From: Bacteroides oleiciplenus YIT 12058
GTDB taxonomy: Bacteria; Bacteroidota; Bacteroidia; Bacteroidales; Bacteroidaceae
Length of the DNA stretch: 64,000 bases
Assembly (NCBI RefSeq): GCF_000315485.1
Contig: NZ_JH992942.1
Coordinates: 288,028 to 352,027, forward strand
Reading direction: 5' to 3'
Positions within the stretch are counted from its first letter, which is position 1. Each line of letters opens with the position of its first letter. Positions 62,727 through 64,000 of this stretch are shown here, piece after piece. Made by a program: the position numbers and the translations under genes. The notes below the pieces were generated by a model. The model was not told where the DNA came from. It did no database searches and saw only the letters and a list, made by a program, of their open reading frames with translations.

Positions 62727-64000
62727 TCAGGGGAAAGATACCGTCTTCACGGTGCCATCAGAAAAGTGAATGGTTACTGTGTCTCCGTTTTGCTCAAAAG
62801 ACTTCACAGGCGTTAGTTCCTTTTTCGTGAACGGCTTGCCGCTCTTCTTCCACAGTTGCAGTGTTATGAATATCTTATCACCGGAATGGGTGGTTGCAGC
62901 ATTGATAACAGAACATTTATTGCTTACCGGATGCAGCCCTTCCGTTTGCACGAACTCTACTTCGGTCCAGCCTTGCAAATTGACAAGTGCCGTCTGATAG
63001 GCGCCGTTATCCGTACAGTAAACCGTATGTTCTCCTGTCTCTTTCTCCTTGGTGGTGATAGGTTCATCCAATTCCGGCAGAGAATAATGTCCATAACGCA
63101 GCCCGGTGCTGACGGGGAATGAAACTTTGTCTACACGAAGTATACCGTTGGGGAGCGGGATGTCTGCCAAACGGAACTTGATTTCGGGATTGGTTTCAAG
63201 TTCTGCATCCCGGTAATAAATGCCATCTTCAAACTTCTTGAAAGTATAGAGGCGAAGCACTTCCCATTGCTGTTTGGCATTCAGTATAGCGTAATTCATT
63301 GATACTTTTCCATCAGGGCTATCTGCCATCCAGGGAAATGCTGTATTATACGATAATTTATTATAATTCTCAGTAGAACGGAATTTCTGCCAGTCCTTGG
63401 CAACCGTCTCGTGGCACCATGCGCGTATTTCAGCACTACCGTTATTGGGATAATTGGTCACCAGTGTGTTCGATCCCCCCATAAATTTATTGTATACCTT
63501 GCCGGGTTGAAGCTCCTTTTCCCAGGCACCGTTGTTTTCTACGGCTGTCCAGAACGGATTGTCGGCAGGTAGTAATAATCCCAGAAATGCTTTCCCCATC
63601 CAATATACACTGCCACGGCAACTGTATATCTGTACCGCAGGCTCAAAGGCTCCATAGAATCCTAAGGTCGGCACCCGGTCTTGCATCAATGCAGGGTTTT
63701 GGAGGAACTGAAGCAAAGTGGAAGATGCAATGCGGCGCATCCAACCGTAATTAATGGACGGGTCGTTGAGCCATCCCATTAGTGGGAAAGGAACGATGGT
63801 TGCTATGCGGTAGGTGATGCTCCTTCCGTACATATTCATTCTGCCGTCTTCGGCAAACATATATGGATAGTTAGGAATCAAGTCACGGAAGTTATCGACA
63901 AACCGGTGTCCGGCTTCCGGGTTGAATTTATCTCCATAATAGTGTGCCCAAATCATGCCATACATCTGGAAAGCCCACATGCTGTAATAATCGTAGGCCG
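62727..64000 (-). CDS. DUF2264/GH154-like protein, 5' end beyond the window
   Basis: At least 424 residues; the frame is open to the window edge, with AYDYYS preceding the internal Met at 63980. The DUF2264 signature YYSMWAFQMYGMIWAHYYG, DGRMNMYGRSITYRIA and RGSVYWMGKAFLGLLLP are seen, consistent with the alpha/alpha-barrel family now called GH154, some members of which are beta-glucuronidases. The C-terminal ~200 residues are beta-rich (HTVYCTDNGAYQTALVNLQ). No claim on a signal peptide is possible as the start is missing. It probably belongs to a locus continuing to the right. Confidence 0.78.
   Translation of the reverse strand, partial: AYDYYSMWAFQMYGMIWAHYYGDKFNPEAGHRFVDNFRDLIPNYPYMFAEDGRMNMYGRSITYRIATIVPFPLMGWLNDPSINYGWMRRIASSTLLQFLQNPALMQDRVPTLGFYGAFEPAVQIYSCRGSVYWMGKAFLGLLLPADNPFWTAVENNGAWEKELQPGKVYNKFMGGSNTLVTNYPNNGSAEIRAWCHETVAKDWQKFRSTENYNKLSYNTAFPWMADSPDGKVSMNYAILNAKQQWEVLRLYTFKKFEDGIYYRDAELETNPEIKFRLADIPLPNGILRVDKVSFPVSTGLRYGHYSLPELDEPITTKEKETGEHTVYCTDNGAYQTALVNLQGWTEVEFVQTEGLHPVSNKCSVINAATTHSGDKIFITLQLWKKSGKPFTKKELTPVKSFEQNGDTVTIHFSDGTVKTVSFP

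Overview
The window reads as a chromosomal segment of a gut Bacteroidales bacterium, most likely Bacteroides. The support is three SusC/SusD pairs, a hybrid two-component sensor/AraC regulator, FecR- and ECF-type regulation of TonB receptors, many Bacteroidetes-only families (DUF5723, DUF4249, DUF2027/Smr) and several promoter-like sites matching the Bacteroides -7 element TAnnTTTG. No rRNA, tRNA, CRISPR array, transposase or integrase was seen. The first and last genes run off the window.

Layout. 1-6.4 kb holds housekeeping-type genes: the end of a DUF2027/Smr protein, a DUF5723 outer-membrane protein, a WG-repeat protein next to a SpoT-like (p)ppGpp enzyme with an eroded synthetase half, and an ADP-ribosylglycohydrolase. 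6.9-16.4 kb is one minus-strand cluster of eight genes: sigma-70-like factor, short acidic anti-sigma-like protein, calcium-loop/C39-like peptidase, unknown protein, dynamin GTPase, dynamin GTPase, small membrane protein, dynamin GTPase. Gene junctions are tight or overlapping. This is the best candidate for an undescribed system. 17.3-20.2 kb carries a TPR-type LytS-like kinase and its LytTR regulator. 20.3-26.5 kb holds a small secreted protein, then a FecR / STN-TonB receptor / DUF4249 lipoprotein operon with no ECF sigma gene beside it, and a small lipoprotein.

26.6-54.3 kb is a polysaccharide utilization locus: GH28, NodB-type deacetylase, SASA-type esterase, GH106 alpha-L-rhamnosidase, two tandem SusC/SusD pairs (the second SusC lacks the usual N-terminal domain), two GH2 enzymes and a hybrid two-component regulator. 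GH28 plus GH106 plus an esterase suggests acetylated, rhamnose- and galacturonate-containing pectin. The inferred flow is: SusC/D capture and import, periplasmic trimming, sensing of a released oligosaccharide by the hybrid regulator, and induction. 54.5-61.4 kb is a smaller locus: ECF sigma without FecR, SusC/SusD and an exported PHP-type phosphoesterase. HemW and a truncated DUF2264/GH154 gene close the window.

Intergenic DNA is unusually structured. Three spacers (about 25.85, 28.3 and 46.8 kb) carry different sequences built on the same 22-bp period of imperfect palindromes. Other spacers hold long perfect inverted repeats and nested stem structures.
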